The notes under the pieces: model-generated
What the model was told of the DNA's origin: nothing
Seen by the model: the letters and a program-made list of their open reading frames with translations, nothing else
Database searches by the model: none
Shown: positions 1-9,957 of the stretch, one piece after another
How the letters are laid out: each line of letters begins with the position of its first letter
Numbering within the stretch: position 1 is the first letter of the stretch
From: Archivesica marissinica
Lineage: Eukaryota; Mollusca; Bivalvia; Venerida; Vesicomyidae
Length of the DNA: 64,000 bases
Assembly: GCA_014843695.1 (NCBI GenBank)
Contig: JABXNX010000105.1
Coordinates: forward strand, 1 to 64,000
Direction of reading: 5' to 3'
Made by a program: the position numbers and the translations under genes

Positions 1-1320
1 TACTAGTGCCCAAGGCAGCCATTACGTTAGTTGCCTTGTGTACATGCAGAATCAGCCACTGGTCCTTAATACTAGTGCCCAAGGCAGCCATTACGTTAGT
101 TGCCTTGTGTACATGCAGAATCAGGCACTGGTCCTTAATACTAGTGCCCAAGGCAGCCATTACGTTAGTTGCCTTGTGTACATGCAGAATCAGGCACTGG
201 TCCTTAATACTAGTGCCCAAGGCAGCCATTACGTTAGTTGCCTTGTGTACATGCAGAATCATGCCTGGTCCTTAATACTAGTGCCCAAGGCAGCCATTAC
301 GTTAGTTGCCTTGTGTACATGCAGAATCAGCCACTGGTCCTTAATACTAGTGCCCAAGGCAGCCATTACGTTAGTTGCCTTGTGTACATGCAGAATCAGC
401 CACTGGTCCTTAATACTAGTGCCCAAGGCAGCCATTACGTTAGTTGCCTTGTGTACATGCAGAATCAGCCACTGGTCCTTAATACTAGTGCCCAAGGCAG
501 CCATTACGTTAGTTGCCTTGTGTACATGCAGAATCAGGCACTGGTCCTTAATACTAGTGCCCAAGCCAGCCATTACGTTAGTTGCCTTGTGTACATGCAG
601 AATCAGGCACTGGTCCTTAATACTAGTGCCCAAGGCAGCCATTACGTTAGTTGCCTTGTGTACATGCAGAATCAGGCACTGGTCCTTAATACTAGTGCCC
701 AAGGCAGCCATTACGTTAGTTGCCTTGTGTACATGCAGAATCAGCCACTGGTCCTTAATACTAGTGCCCAAGGCAGCCATTACGTTAGTTGCCTTGTGTA
801 CATGCAGAATCAGCCACTGGTCCTTAATACTAGTGCCCAAGGCAGCCATTACGTTAGTTGCCTTGTGTACATGCATAATCAGGCACTGGTCCTTAATACT
901 AGTGCCCAAGGCAGCCATTACGTTAGTTGCCTTGTGTACATGCAGAATCAGCCACTGGTCCTTAATACTAGTGCCCAAGGCAGCCATTACGTTAGTTGCA
1001 TTGTGTACATGCAGAATCAGGCACTGGTCCTTAATACTAGTGCCCAAGGCAGCCATTACGTTAGTTGCCTTGTGTACATGCAGAATCAGGCACTGGTCCT
1101 TAATACTAGTGCCCAAGGCAGCCATTACGTTAGTTGCCTTGTGTACATGCAGAATCAGCCACTGGTCCTTAATACTAGTGTCCAAGGCAGCCATTACGTT
1201 AGTTGCCTTGTGTACATGCAGAATCAGGCACTGGTCCTTAATACTAGTGCCCAAGGCAGCCATTACGTTAGTTGCCTTGTGTACATGCAGAATCAGCCAC
1301 TGGACCTTAGTACTGGTACA
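1..1320. repeat. 69-bp minisatellite, homogeneous core
   Basis: About 19 copies of a 69-bp unit containing AAGGCAGCCATTACGTTAGT and CAGAATCAGCCACTGGTCC. Copies differ at only a few sites (for example GCCACTGG or GGCACTGG). The array runs off the left edge of the window. Because 69 is a multiple of 3 and the unit has stop-free frames on both strands, long open frames appear; these are repeat artefacts. Confidence 0.97.
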
Positions 1321-1640
1321 TAAAGCATTCAGTACGCCCGGTGCCTTGTATTCATGCAGGATCACCCACTGGTTCGTACTACTGGTACATATAGCAGCCG
1401 GTTCGTCAGATGCCTTGTAGTCACTGGTCAGCCAGTCGTCCTTACTACTGATACCTAAAGCAGTCGTTACGTCCGGTGCATTGTATTCATGCAGATTCAG
1501 CCAGTCGTCCTTACTACTGATACCTAAAGCAGTCGTTACGTCCGGTGCATTGTATTCATGCAGATTCAGCCAGTCGTCCTTACTACTAGTACATACAGCA
1601 GTCGTTACGAGCAATGTCTTGTATTCATGCAGAATCAACC
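1321..1640. repeat. Diverged 69-bp repeat copies at the array edge
   Basis: About four to five decayed units of the same family (TACTGGTACATAAAGCATTC..., then nearly identical copies with GATACCTAAAGCAGTCGTTA). They retain CTTGTATTCATGCAG in place of CTTGTGTACATGCAG. Older diverged units at an array edge are the usual outcome of turnover by unequal exchange in the interior. Confidence 0.85.
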
Positions 1641-2130
1641 ACTATCATTAATTTATGCAACATTATTTTAGCTCGATTGCGAAACAATGTCTTACAACAT
1701 ATATTAATCACTATCAAGACCTCATTCCTGATAGAATCCATCACCACGAGGGAGTGCGTGTGTTTTATATGTATTTATCGTCGCTACCGGTTGTCCATAT
1801 GAGCGACGTCGCCTGAAGAGCTTAGTCATTGTAGATGTTTGGATGATAGTGCAATGATCTAGACCACTAGACCCATTCCAGAATCTCCTCTGGAACTTTT
1901 ACGTGCACGGTTTAAAGTCCCATCTGAAAAACTGTTAATTTTATTATTATTTATTCCCAGTCCACAGTGTTAACCACTGGACTACAGATCCGTCTGTAGA
2001 GAGTGAGTGCGAAGACGCAATGTGGAATTTAAATGCCTTGACTAACGGCACAGTTGGGCACGAACACCGGGGTTTTTGCACCTGAAACGAACGCGCTAGC
2101 ACTGCGCTATCACGACTTCCACGAGTGGTA
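1641..2130 (-). mobile_element. tRNA-derived SINE (family C) interrupted by another SINE
   Basis: The two halves, 1641-1758 and 2005-2130, match a contiguous copy at 52425-52655. Shared segments are AGCTCGATTGCGAAACA, CCATCACCACGAGGGAG, GCAATGTGGAATTTAAATGC and the tRNA-like end GCACTGCGCTATCACGACTT. The tRNA-like head reads on the minus strand. The gap between the halves is filled by a family A SINE. Confidence 0.8.
1759..2004 (-). mobile_element. tRNA-derived SINE (family A), nested copy
   Basis: Matches other family A copies (TTTATCGTCGCTACC, CATATGAGCGACG, GGATGATAGTGCAATGAT, GGACTACAGATCCGTCTG). It is bracketed by the 7-bp direct repeat GAGTGCG at 1752-1758 and 2005-2011, a plausible target-site duplication. 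The box B region is partly degraded in this copy. Confidence 0.8.
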
Positions 2131-2262
2131 CGTAAAGCAGTCATTACGTCATGTGCAGTGTATGCATGCAGATCCAACCAATGGTTCTCACTACTGGTAC
2201 CTAATGCATACCATACGTCCTGTGTCTTGTATTCAAGTAGAATCAGCTTCTGGTCCTTAAAC
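2131..2262. repeat. Two further decayed 69-bp repeat copies
   Basis: Matches to the 69-bp unit (ACGTAAAGCAGTCATTACGT, then GTACCTAATGCATACCATAC and CTTCTGGTCCTTA). They lie on the far side of a nested SINE insertion, so the array once extended this far. Confidence 0.75.
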
Positions 2263-2609
2263 ACATTTAATAGTGTGTCTGCGATGAACAATTATACAGT
2301 CAGAAGATCGACTACGTAGCGTAGGCGACGTTTGATTTGTGATAGATCATGCATTGGTGAATTAACGTACAACAATGCAAGCTATATCACGTACAAGCAT
2401 CACCATCAATTATCATCACATAGTTCGAACCTCAATGTGTGGGAATATTCCTGGGTTCTGTTGGATCATAAGCTAGGTCGGCAGTGTTACGCCCGGGTCG
2501 TGGTTCACTACTGTACTTGTCCTGACGTGTTAAACATTGTGAAATGGTAAAATAATGCCAACAAATAATGTTACATAATCTCGTCATCATGTGATCCATA
2601 CTGTCCGGC

Positions 2610-2952
2610 TTTCTCATTGGTCTATCAAGCGGTATCATTCTACTTTCTCATTGGTCTATCAAGCGGTATCATTCTACTTTCTCATTGGTCTATCAAGCGG
2701 TATCATTCTACTTTCTCATTGGTCTATCAAGCGGTATCATTCTACTTTCTCATTGGTCTATCAAGCGGTATCATTCTACTTTCTCATTGGTCTATCAAGC
2801 GTATCATTCTACTTTCTCATTGGTCTATCAAGCGGTATCATTCTACTTTCTCATTGGTCTATCAAGCGGTATCATTCTACTTTCTCATTGGTCTATCAAG
2901 CGGTATCATTCTACTTTCTCATTTGTCTATCAAGCGGCATCATTCTACTTAT
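2610..2952. repeat. 34-bp minisatellite
   Basis: Ten near-identical copies of a 34-bp unit (CTCATTGGTCTATCAAGCGG, then TATCATTCTACTTT). One copy lacks a G. Open frames across it are repeat artefacts. Confidence 0.95.
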
Positions 2953-2959
2953 TCATGTA

Positions 2960-3870
2960 TGATCAAGTGCAGTTGCTAGCATATAGAAAACAATGATATT
3001 CACCCATCACATGTACTCCCTACCCAATTTAAATAATTTATGTATGCAATAAGCAAGATATAAACATCAGTTATTTAAGTACAGAGTTGTATTATCTGTA
3101 AATAGTTAATTTATCTCTTCTATGGTCTTCTATATTTCCATTCAAATTAAATACACATGTAGACACATTTGAATTAGTACCTAATTTAATTGTGTTCACT
3201 GAAATTCTATATACGAACGTAAGTAAATATAGCAACATCTTCATAAGACAGTCATATGATTGTAAATCCACATATATATATACATGTAGTGTATAGTGTT
3301 TTGTAGTTTAAAATCCAATACTCTTATAATTGCGTAGTTATTGAAGGCGCACTAACTTACATTGTACAAACAAATATATATGCTATCAAAATGCCAATAA
3401 ACATTAAATGTTAGCCAAAACAAACACAAACGTTAGTAGTATTATTATCGATGTCGGTATTATTAGGTTCTTTTTCATTGACAAGTCCCTGGTATTAATG
3501 ATGATGATGTCTACGAGCCTCGGAGGTTTAATGGATACTTTGCAACCGATGAGCTGCCAGTTCTAGCATCGCCAATATCACCCACTGTGGTCTTGCCCTT
3601 AGTACAGACACACAATTACACACTGATTCTTCTCACTCCCTCATGGCCATGGATTCCAACAGGACATATGTCTCTAGAGGGACTAGTATAATATCGTAAA
3701 CACTTCTTTCTCAATCGATCTCAATTCAAAGCTAAATTAGATAGAACTACGTCCATCAACGTTTGAAGCAGTGCCCGTCTTTATGCATGTATGAGCAATA
3801 AAACTAATGATGTACGAACGTGTGCCACAACTGAGCCGTAACTATTTCCCATCAAATAACAACTGTTGAA
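2960..3870. other. AT-rich sequence, nothing recognised
   Basis: Non-repetitive AT-rich DNA with no open frame of note, no tRNA-like boxes and no match to repeats elsewhere in the window that I can see. Confidence 0.5.
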
Positions 3871-3874
3871 ATCC

Positions 3875-5018
3875 ACGGGGCCAGTCATTAGTTTCGTACG
3901 TAGGATAACAATTAACGGTGCCACACGATATCAATAAACGGATCCACTCATTATCTCCGTACGTATGAAAACAATAAACGGGACCACTTATTATCTCCGT
4001 AAGCATGAAAACAATAAACGGATCCACTCATTATCTCCGTACGTATGACAACAATAAACGGGACCACTTATTATCTCCGTACGTATGAAAACAATAAACG
4101 GGACAACTCATTATCTCCGTAAGCATGAACACAATAAACGGGGCCACTCATTATCTCCGTAAGCATGAACACAATAAACGGGACAACTCATTATCTCCGT
4201 AAGCATGAACACAATAAACGGGGCCACTTATTATCTCCGTACGTATGAAAACAATAAACGGGACAACTCATTATCTCCGTAAGCATGAACACAATAAACG
4301 GGGCCACTTATTATCTCCGTAAGCATGAACACAATAAACGGGGCCACTCATTATCTCCGCACGTATGACAACAATAAACGGGACCACTTATTATCTCCGT
4401 ACGTATGAACACAATAAACGGGACAACTCATTATCTCCGTAGGCATGAACACAATAAACGGGGCCACTCATTATCTCCGTAAGCATGAACACAATAAACG
4501 GGGCCACTCATTATCTCCGTAAGCATGAACACAATAAACGGGACAACTCATTATCTCCGTAAGCATGAACACAATAAACGGGACAACTCATTATCTCCGT
4601 AAGCATGAACACAATAAACAGGGCCACTTATTATCTCCGTACGTATGAAAACAATAAACGGGACAACTCATTATCTCCGTAAGCATGAACACAATAAACG
4701 GGGCCACTTATTATCTCCGTACGTATGAAAACAATAAACGGGACAACTCATTATCTCCGTAAGCATGAACACAATAAACGGGGCCACTCATTATCGTCCT
4801 AAGTATGAAAACAATAAACGGGGCCATCATTATCGTCCTAAGTATGAAAACATTAAACGGGGCCACTCATTATCGTCATATGTACGACACCAATAAACCG
4901 GGCCACTCATTATCGTCCTATGTACGACACCAATAAACTGGGCCATTCATTATCGTCCTATGTACGACACCAATAAACGGGGCCATTCATTATCGTCCTA
5001 TGTACGACACCAATAAAC
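3875..5018. repeat. 40-bp minisatellite
   Basis: About 28 copies of a 40-bp unit containing ACAATAAACGGGGCCACTCA and TTATCTCCGTAAGCATGAAC. Alternating variants (GGGGCC, GGGACA, GGACC; AAGCATGAAC or ACGTATGAAA) recur, suggesting some higher-order order. Copies at both ends are more diverged (for example TTATCGTCCTATGTACGACA from about 4790). Confidence 0.95.
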
Positions 5019-5645
5019 AAATACAGCCGACGTTATTAAGTAACTAACTGTATACTATTATACCATTGTGAAATGTGGTTAGACGGAACAAGTGAAATAA
5101 ATCCGATAACTTCAACTCATCTGCAATTATAAAAAGATAACTTACTTGCATTTGTTAACATTGTTTGTCCTACACTTGTATACATACATGTTTTGTAAAT
5201 GACTGTTCACTCGTTTTGTAGAGGACATTCCACGTGTATCATTACATACTCATTATGTGGCAGTTCACTTGTATAAAACACAGTTATCACATTATGAAAG
5301 TGTTAGAAATGTTGCTTCCTTGATCAGCGAGCAATACAACGCTTGTGATAATATTATGTTCGTTGGATCATTGTAATCATTTGAATGTTAATATATTAAT
5401 GTATGACGATATCAACTCAAAGTACAATTCTTGATTATATTTCGTATGGATATGTGTATTTGCCAAAAGTGCGAATTGTGAACTATTATCACGTCAGGTA
5501 TATGAACTGTCCTACAATCAACCACTCACATGTCATCCGAACTTACGTGGTGTGCTACGCAACAGCGTGCTAGCGAAGTAGAGCCTACCATAACCACGAT
5601 GTGTTGTCCTTACAACACTTATATCAACATGCTATATTATATTTC
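5019..5645. other. Non-repetitive sequence, nothing recognised
   Basis: AT-rich DNA without a supportable gene, RNA or repeat. Short open frames here lack any family similarity. Confidence 0.5.
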
Positions 5646-6872
5646 CTATCCCCCTCTCCTACTCCTGCTTGCCTGCCTGCCATCCTGCCTGGTTAGATGG
5701 ATGGATGGCTAGATGTATGGGTGGCTAGATGGATGGATGGCTAGATGTATGGCTCTTGCCCCCTCTCTCCTACGACTGCTTGCCTGCCTGCCATCCTGGT
5801 TAGATGGATGGAGGGTTAGATGGATGGATGGCTAGATGGATGGATGGCTAGATGGATGGATGGCTCTTGCCCCCTCTCTCCTACCCACTGCTTGCATGCC
5901 TGCCATCCTGCCTGGTTAGATGGATGGATGGATGGATGGATGGATGGATGGGCTCTTGCCCCCTCTCTCCTACCCACTGCTTGCCTGCCTGCCATCCTGC
6001 CTGGTTAGATGGATGTAAGGTTAGATGGATGGATGGCTAGATGGATGGATGGCTAGATGGATTGCTCTTGCCCACTCTCTCCTACTCCTGCTTGCCTGCC
6101 TGCCATCCTGGTTAGATGGATGGAAGGTTAGATGGATGGTTCTTGTCCACTCTCTCCAACCCATGCTTGCCTGCCTGCCATCATGCCTGGTTAGATGGAT
6201 GGAAGGTTAGATGGATGGATGGATGGATGGATGGCTAGATGGATGGCTCTTGCTCCCTCTCTCCTACTCCTGCTTGCCTGTATGCCATCGTGCCTGGTTA
6301 GATGGGTGGAAGGTTAGATGGATGGATGGCTAGATGGATGGATGGATGGCTAGATGGATTGCTCTTGCCCACTCTCTCCTACTCCTGCTTGCCTGCCTGC
6401 CATCCTGCCTGGTTAGATGGATGGAAGGTTAGATGGATGGATGGCTAGATGTATGTCTCTTGCCCACTCTTTCCTACTCCTGCTTGCCTGCCTGCCATCC
6501 TGCCTTGTTAGATGGATGGAAGGTTAGATGGATGGATGGCTAGATGGATGTCTCTTGCCCACTCTCTCCTACCCCTGCTTGCCTGCCTGCCATCCTGCCT
6601 GGTTAGATGGATGGAAGGTTAGATGGATGGATGGCTAGATGGATGGATGGCTAGATGGATGGCTCTTGCCCCCTCTCTCCTACCCACTGCTTGCCTGCCT
6701 GCCATCCTGCCTGGTTAGATGGATGGAAGGTTAGATGGATGGATGGCTATATGTATGTCTCTTGCCCACTCTCTCCTACCACTGCGTGCCTGCCTGTTAT
6801 CCTGCCTGGTTAGATGGATGGAAGGTTAGATGGATGGGTGGCTAGATGGATGGCTCTTGCTCTCCCTCTATC
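5646..6872. repeat. Composite GGAT-rich minisatellite, ~80-115 bp unit
   Basis: About 11 units alternate a pyrimidine block (CTCTTGCCCCCTCTCTCCTA, TGCTTGCCTGCCTGCCATCC) with a (GGAT)n block (TTAGATGGATGGATGGCTAG). Unit length varies from about 78 to 114 bp because the GGAT block expands and contracts. It combines a microsatellite and a minisatellite, with strong purine/pyrimidine strand asymmetry. Confidence 0.93.
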
Positions 6873-7016
6873 TCTCTAACCATGTTGTTTTATTTCAAAA
6901 TGCTGCAATATACTCAATTCTGATTTTGAAAAGTATTGCACATATTCGGCCACCAGACGTGTATTAGTCATTTATTGTTTGGATGATAAGATGCTTCAAT
7001 TTCAGAAGTATCACTG

Positions 7017-7205
7017 ATTCTTTTACGAGCATGTATAGCACCGATACATGAGACCTCGGTTTATAATTCCATCTTTTACGAGCCTGTATAGCACCAATAC
7101 ATGAGACCTCAGTTTATAATTCCATCATTTACGAGCCTGTATAGCACCGATACATGAGACCTCGGTTTATAATTCCGTCTGCAAGACTGTTAATATTAGT
7201 GTGGT
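7017..7205 (-). repeat. Internally triplicated SINE family A fragment
   Basis: Three tandem copies (~55 bp) of TTTACGAGCCTGTATAGCAC...GAGACCTCGGTTTATAATTC, followed by GCAAGACTGTTAATATTAG. The unit is a diverged form of the family A middle segment (TTTACGTGCACGGTGTAAAGCAC...GAGACCTCGGTTTA, then GAAAGACTGTTAATTTTATT). Confidence 0.65.
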
Positions 7206-7705
7206 TAGACTATGGATACTTGCTGGCTCAACACGTTTGCTTGTCATTGATGTAAAAGCAATACAGTAGTATTTCAAACCCGAGTAGGCACCCGGGTATA
7301 AACACATACCTTCTGTAAGTCCGCTGAATAGCTCCCTCACGTGATGTAAGGTAAGTAAATACAGGGGTGAAGCTTGATGACATGAGTATCGATTTGTAAA
7401 TAGTATTATCATATCTCATTTTATCATATCACGGCGCGTGGGTCGACAACAAATACTGTACTAATTTAACCAAGCTAACACTAACGTCATTTGCATGTAT
7501 ATATGGAGATAGTGAGAGATACTAGAACGTCACAATTGATCTCATATCTGTACTTTGATAATTAAATGTGTTATCAGTTTAATGAAGCTATGTTTTGACT
7601 TCCCGTATACGTGGATATAAAATATTGACAAGTTTATATTAATATAATACAATATGATGGGAACTATGACGTCATATTGTTATGCTTAGCTTAGTGTACA
7701 CTTAT

Positions 7706-7787
7706 TCACTCGTCATCGGATCAGTGGTTAACAAATTGACTAAGAAGGTATCACAGGTTTGATCCCCTGTCTGACATTCATAATAAT
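7706..7787 (+). mobile_element. Diverged SINE family A tRNA-like head
   Basis: CATCGGATCAGTGGTTAACA (box A-like) and ACAGGTTTGATCCCCTGTCT (box B-like) line up with the family A head seen at 47404. No tail follows, so this is a fragment or 5' remnant. Confidence 0.55.
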
Positions 7788-8044
7788 TATGCTATAATTG
7801 CAAGAAATAGCATAGCCCAATATTATGAAACTGGTAGTAGAACTGGTCAAGTGTTGCATACACGTATACGCATTGGCTGTAGTTCCTTAAATCACCACCT
7901 CTTCCTTAAATATATCGTGAACTGAAGCTGTGTGGAGAATTTGAAACGACAATCCATTACTTATTATGCTGTCGCAACTATTTCAATATCAGACAAGCTT
8001 ACTTAGATAACTTACCTTGACGCTTAACAACCTTCTATGATAAC

Positions 8045-8280
8045 GAACTACTTAGATTATTTTAGATTTTGGAGGATAGTGCATGATACAGACAGAGACC
8101 AATTCCAGAATCTCCTCTGGTTCTTTTACGTGCACGGTGTAAAGCACCGACACGAGACCTCGGTTTAACGTCACATCTGAAAGACTGTTAATTTTATTAG
8201 GGTCAGACGGGGGATCGAACCTGCGATCCCTGGATTACCAGTCCAGCGTGTTACCACTGGACTACAGATCCGTCTGAGAG
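8045..8280 (-). mobile_element. tRNA-derived SINE (family A)
   Basis: The tRNA-like head on the minus strand reads ATCTGTAGTCCAGTGGTAAC (box A region), GGTAATCCAG at the anticodon stem-loop and GCAGGTTCGATCCCCCGTCT (box B). The body contains GAAAGACTGTTAATTTTATT, GGTTCTTTTACGTGCACGG and AGACAGAGACC, shared with copies at 43381, 47404 and 51057. The anticodon position reads GGT, so a Thr-type ancestor is possible. Confidence 0.85.
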
Positions 8281-8484
8281 AGTTAGTAGCTTTAGAGGAG
8301 ATGTTGTTTATATGTGTAGACCACTTTACTAATTGTAACACCTAGGTATTTAGCGGCTTCGGTTATAGTTAGTACCATGTTGTGGAGTGTGTAAGAGAAA
8401 TTGAGTGTTTTACTTTTACGAGTAATCCTCAGAACCTATTAAGAATTAATATTGATTTGTAGATTCTAAAGTTCAAGTTCCTGT

Positions 8485-8824
8485 ACCATCCTGGAGACGC
8501 AGCATTCACTCCGTTATTGATACTTATGATGGTCTCATGTAGAATCCTGGAGACGCAGCATTCACTCCGTTATTGATACTTATGATGGTCTCATGTAGAA
8601 TCCTGGAGACGCAGCATTCATTCTGTTATTGATACTTATGATGGTCTCGTGTAGAAACCTGGATACGCAGCATTCACTCCGTTATTGATACTTATGATGG
8701 TCTCGTGTAGAAACCTGGAGACGCAGCATTCACTCCGTTATTGATACTTATGATGGTCTCGTGTAGAAACCTGGAGACGCAGCATTCACTCCGTTATTGA
8801 TACTTATGATGGTCTCATGTAGAA
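8485..8824. repeat. 56-bp minisatellite, six copies
   Basis: Six copies of a 56-bp unit (CTGGAGACGCAGCATTCACT, CCGTTATTGATACTTATGAT, GGTCTCATGTAGAA). It abuts the next array directly. Confidence 0.95.
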
Positions 8825-9846
8825 GTGATTGATAGTATTGTCTGATGCAGTGATTTATAGTGTCGTGTGATGAAGTGATTTATAGTGTCGTGTGATGAAG
8901 TGATTTGTAGTGTCGTGTGATGAAGTGATTGTTAGTATTGTGTGATGCAGTGATTTATAGTGTCGTGTGATGAAGTGATTTGTAGTCTCGTGTGATGAAG
9001 TGATTGTTAGTCTCGTGTGATGCAGTGATTTATAGTGTCGTGTGATGAAGTGATTTGTAGTCTCGTGTGATGAAGTGATTGATAGTATTGTGTGATGCAG
9101 TGATTTATAGTGTCGTGTGATGAAGTGATTTGTAGTCTCGTGTGATGAAGTGATTGTTAGTCTCGTGTGATGCAGTGATTTATAGTGTCGTGTGATGAAG
9201 TGATTTGTAGTCTCGTGTGATGAAGTGATTGATAGTATTGTGTGATGCAGTGATTTATAGTATTGTGTGATGCAGTGATTTATAGTGTCGTGTGATGAAG
9301 TGATTCATAGTCTTGTGCGATGCAGTGATTTATAGTGTTGTGTGATGAAGTGATTGATAGTATTGTGTGATGAAGTGATTTATAGTGTCGTGTGATGAAG
9401 TGATTTATAGTGTCGTGTGATGAAGTGATTGATAGTCTTGTGTGATGAAGTGATTTATAGTGTCGTGTGATGAAGCGATTTATAGTGTCCTGTGATGAAG
9501 TGATTGATAGTCTCGTGCGATGAAGTGATTGTTGGTCTTGTGCGATGAAGTGATTGTTAGTCTTGTGTGCTGAAGTGATTGTTAGTCTTGTGTGATGAAG
9601 TGATTGTTAGTGTCGTGTGATGAAGTGAGTGATATTCTTGTGTAATGAAGTGATTTATAGTGTCGTGTGATGAAGTGATTGCTAGTCTTGTGTGATGAAG
9701 TGATTATTAGTCTTGTGTGATGAAGCGAGTGATAGTCTTGTGTGATGAAGTGATTTATAGTGTCGTGTGATGAAGTGATTGTTAGTATTGTGTGATGAAG
9801 TGATTGTTAGTCTCGTGCGATGAAGTGATTGTTAGTCTCGTGCGAG
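8825..9846. repeat. 25-bp minisatellite upstream of SDHC
   Basis: About 41 copies of a 25-bp unit (GTGATGAAGTGATTTATAGT plus GTCGT). Variants include GATGCAG, TGTTAG and CTTGTG, partly in repeating order (for example a four- to five-unit pattern between about 8935 and 9240). The array ends about 90 bp before the SDHC start codon. Confidence 0.95.
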
Positions 9847-9937
9847 AACCTACCTGACTGCCTCTTGTCTTTCTGAGATGATTATAACGGCAACCGGCTA
9901 TCAATCGAGCGTTTTATACATAGCCCAAACTATCAAG
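9847..9937 (+). promoter_or_regulatory. Probable SDHC 5' UTR/promoter region
   Basis: Only about 90 bp of non-repetitive sequence separates the 25-bp tandem array from the SDHC start codon. It includes a pyrimidine-rich stretch (CTGCCTCTTGTCTTTCTG) and no convincing TATA box. The promoter is placed here by position alone. Either it is very compact, or it reaches into the minisatellite, or there is an unseen 5' non-coding exon further upstream. Confidence 0.35.
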
Positions 9938-9957
9938 ATGGCGTCTATGCTGCTGAG
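9938..9957 (+). CDS. SDHC: SDHC exon 1 coding part (MASMLLR start)
   Basis: Twenty coding bases from the ATG to the donor AG|GTAAAC, ending in phase 2. The sequence reads MASMLL plus two bases of Arg7, closely like the human MAALLLR exon, which is also 20 nt. The ATG lies in CAAGATGGCG. This is a good initiation context and also resembles a YY1-type motif at the start codon, known in several nuclear genes for mitochondrial proteins (inference here). Confidence 0.85.

Noticed and set aside
38..1638. Open frames of about 360-460 codons on both strands
   Set aside because: They arise because the 69-bp unit is a multiple of 3 without stops. The peptides are pure repeats with no family similarity, and both strands are open at once.
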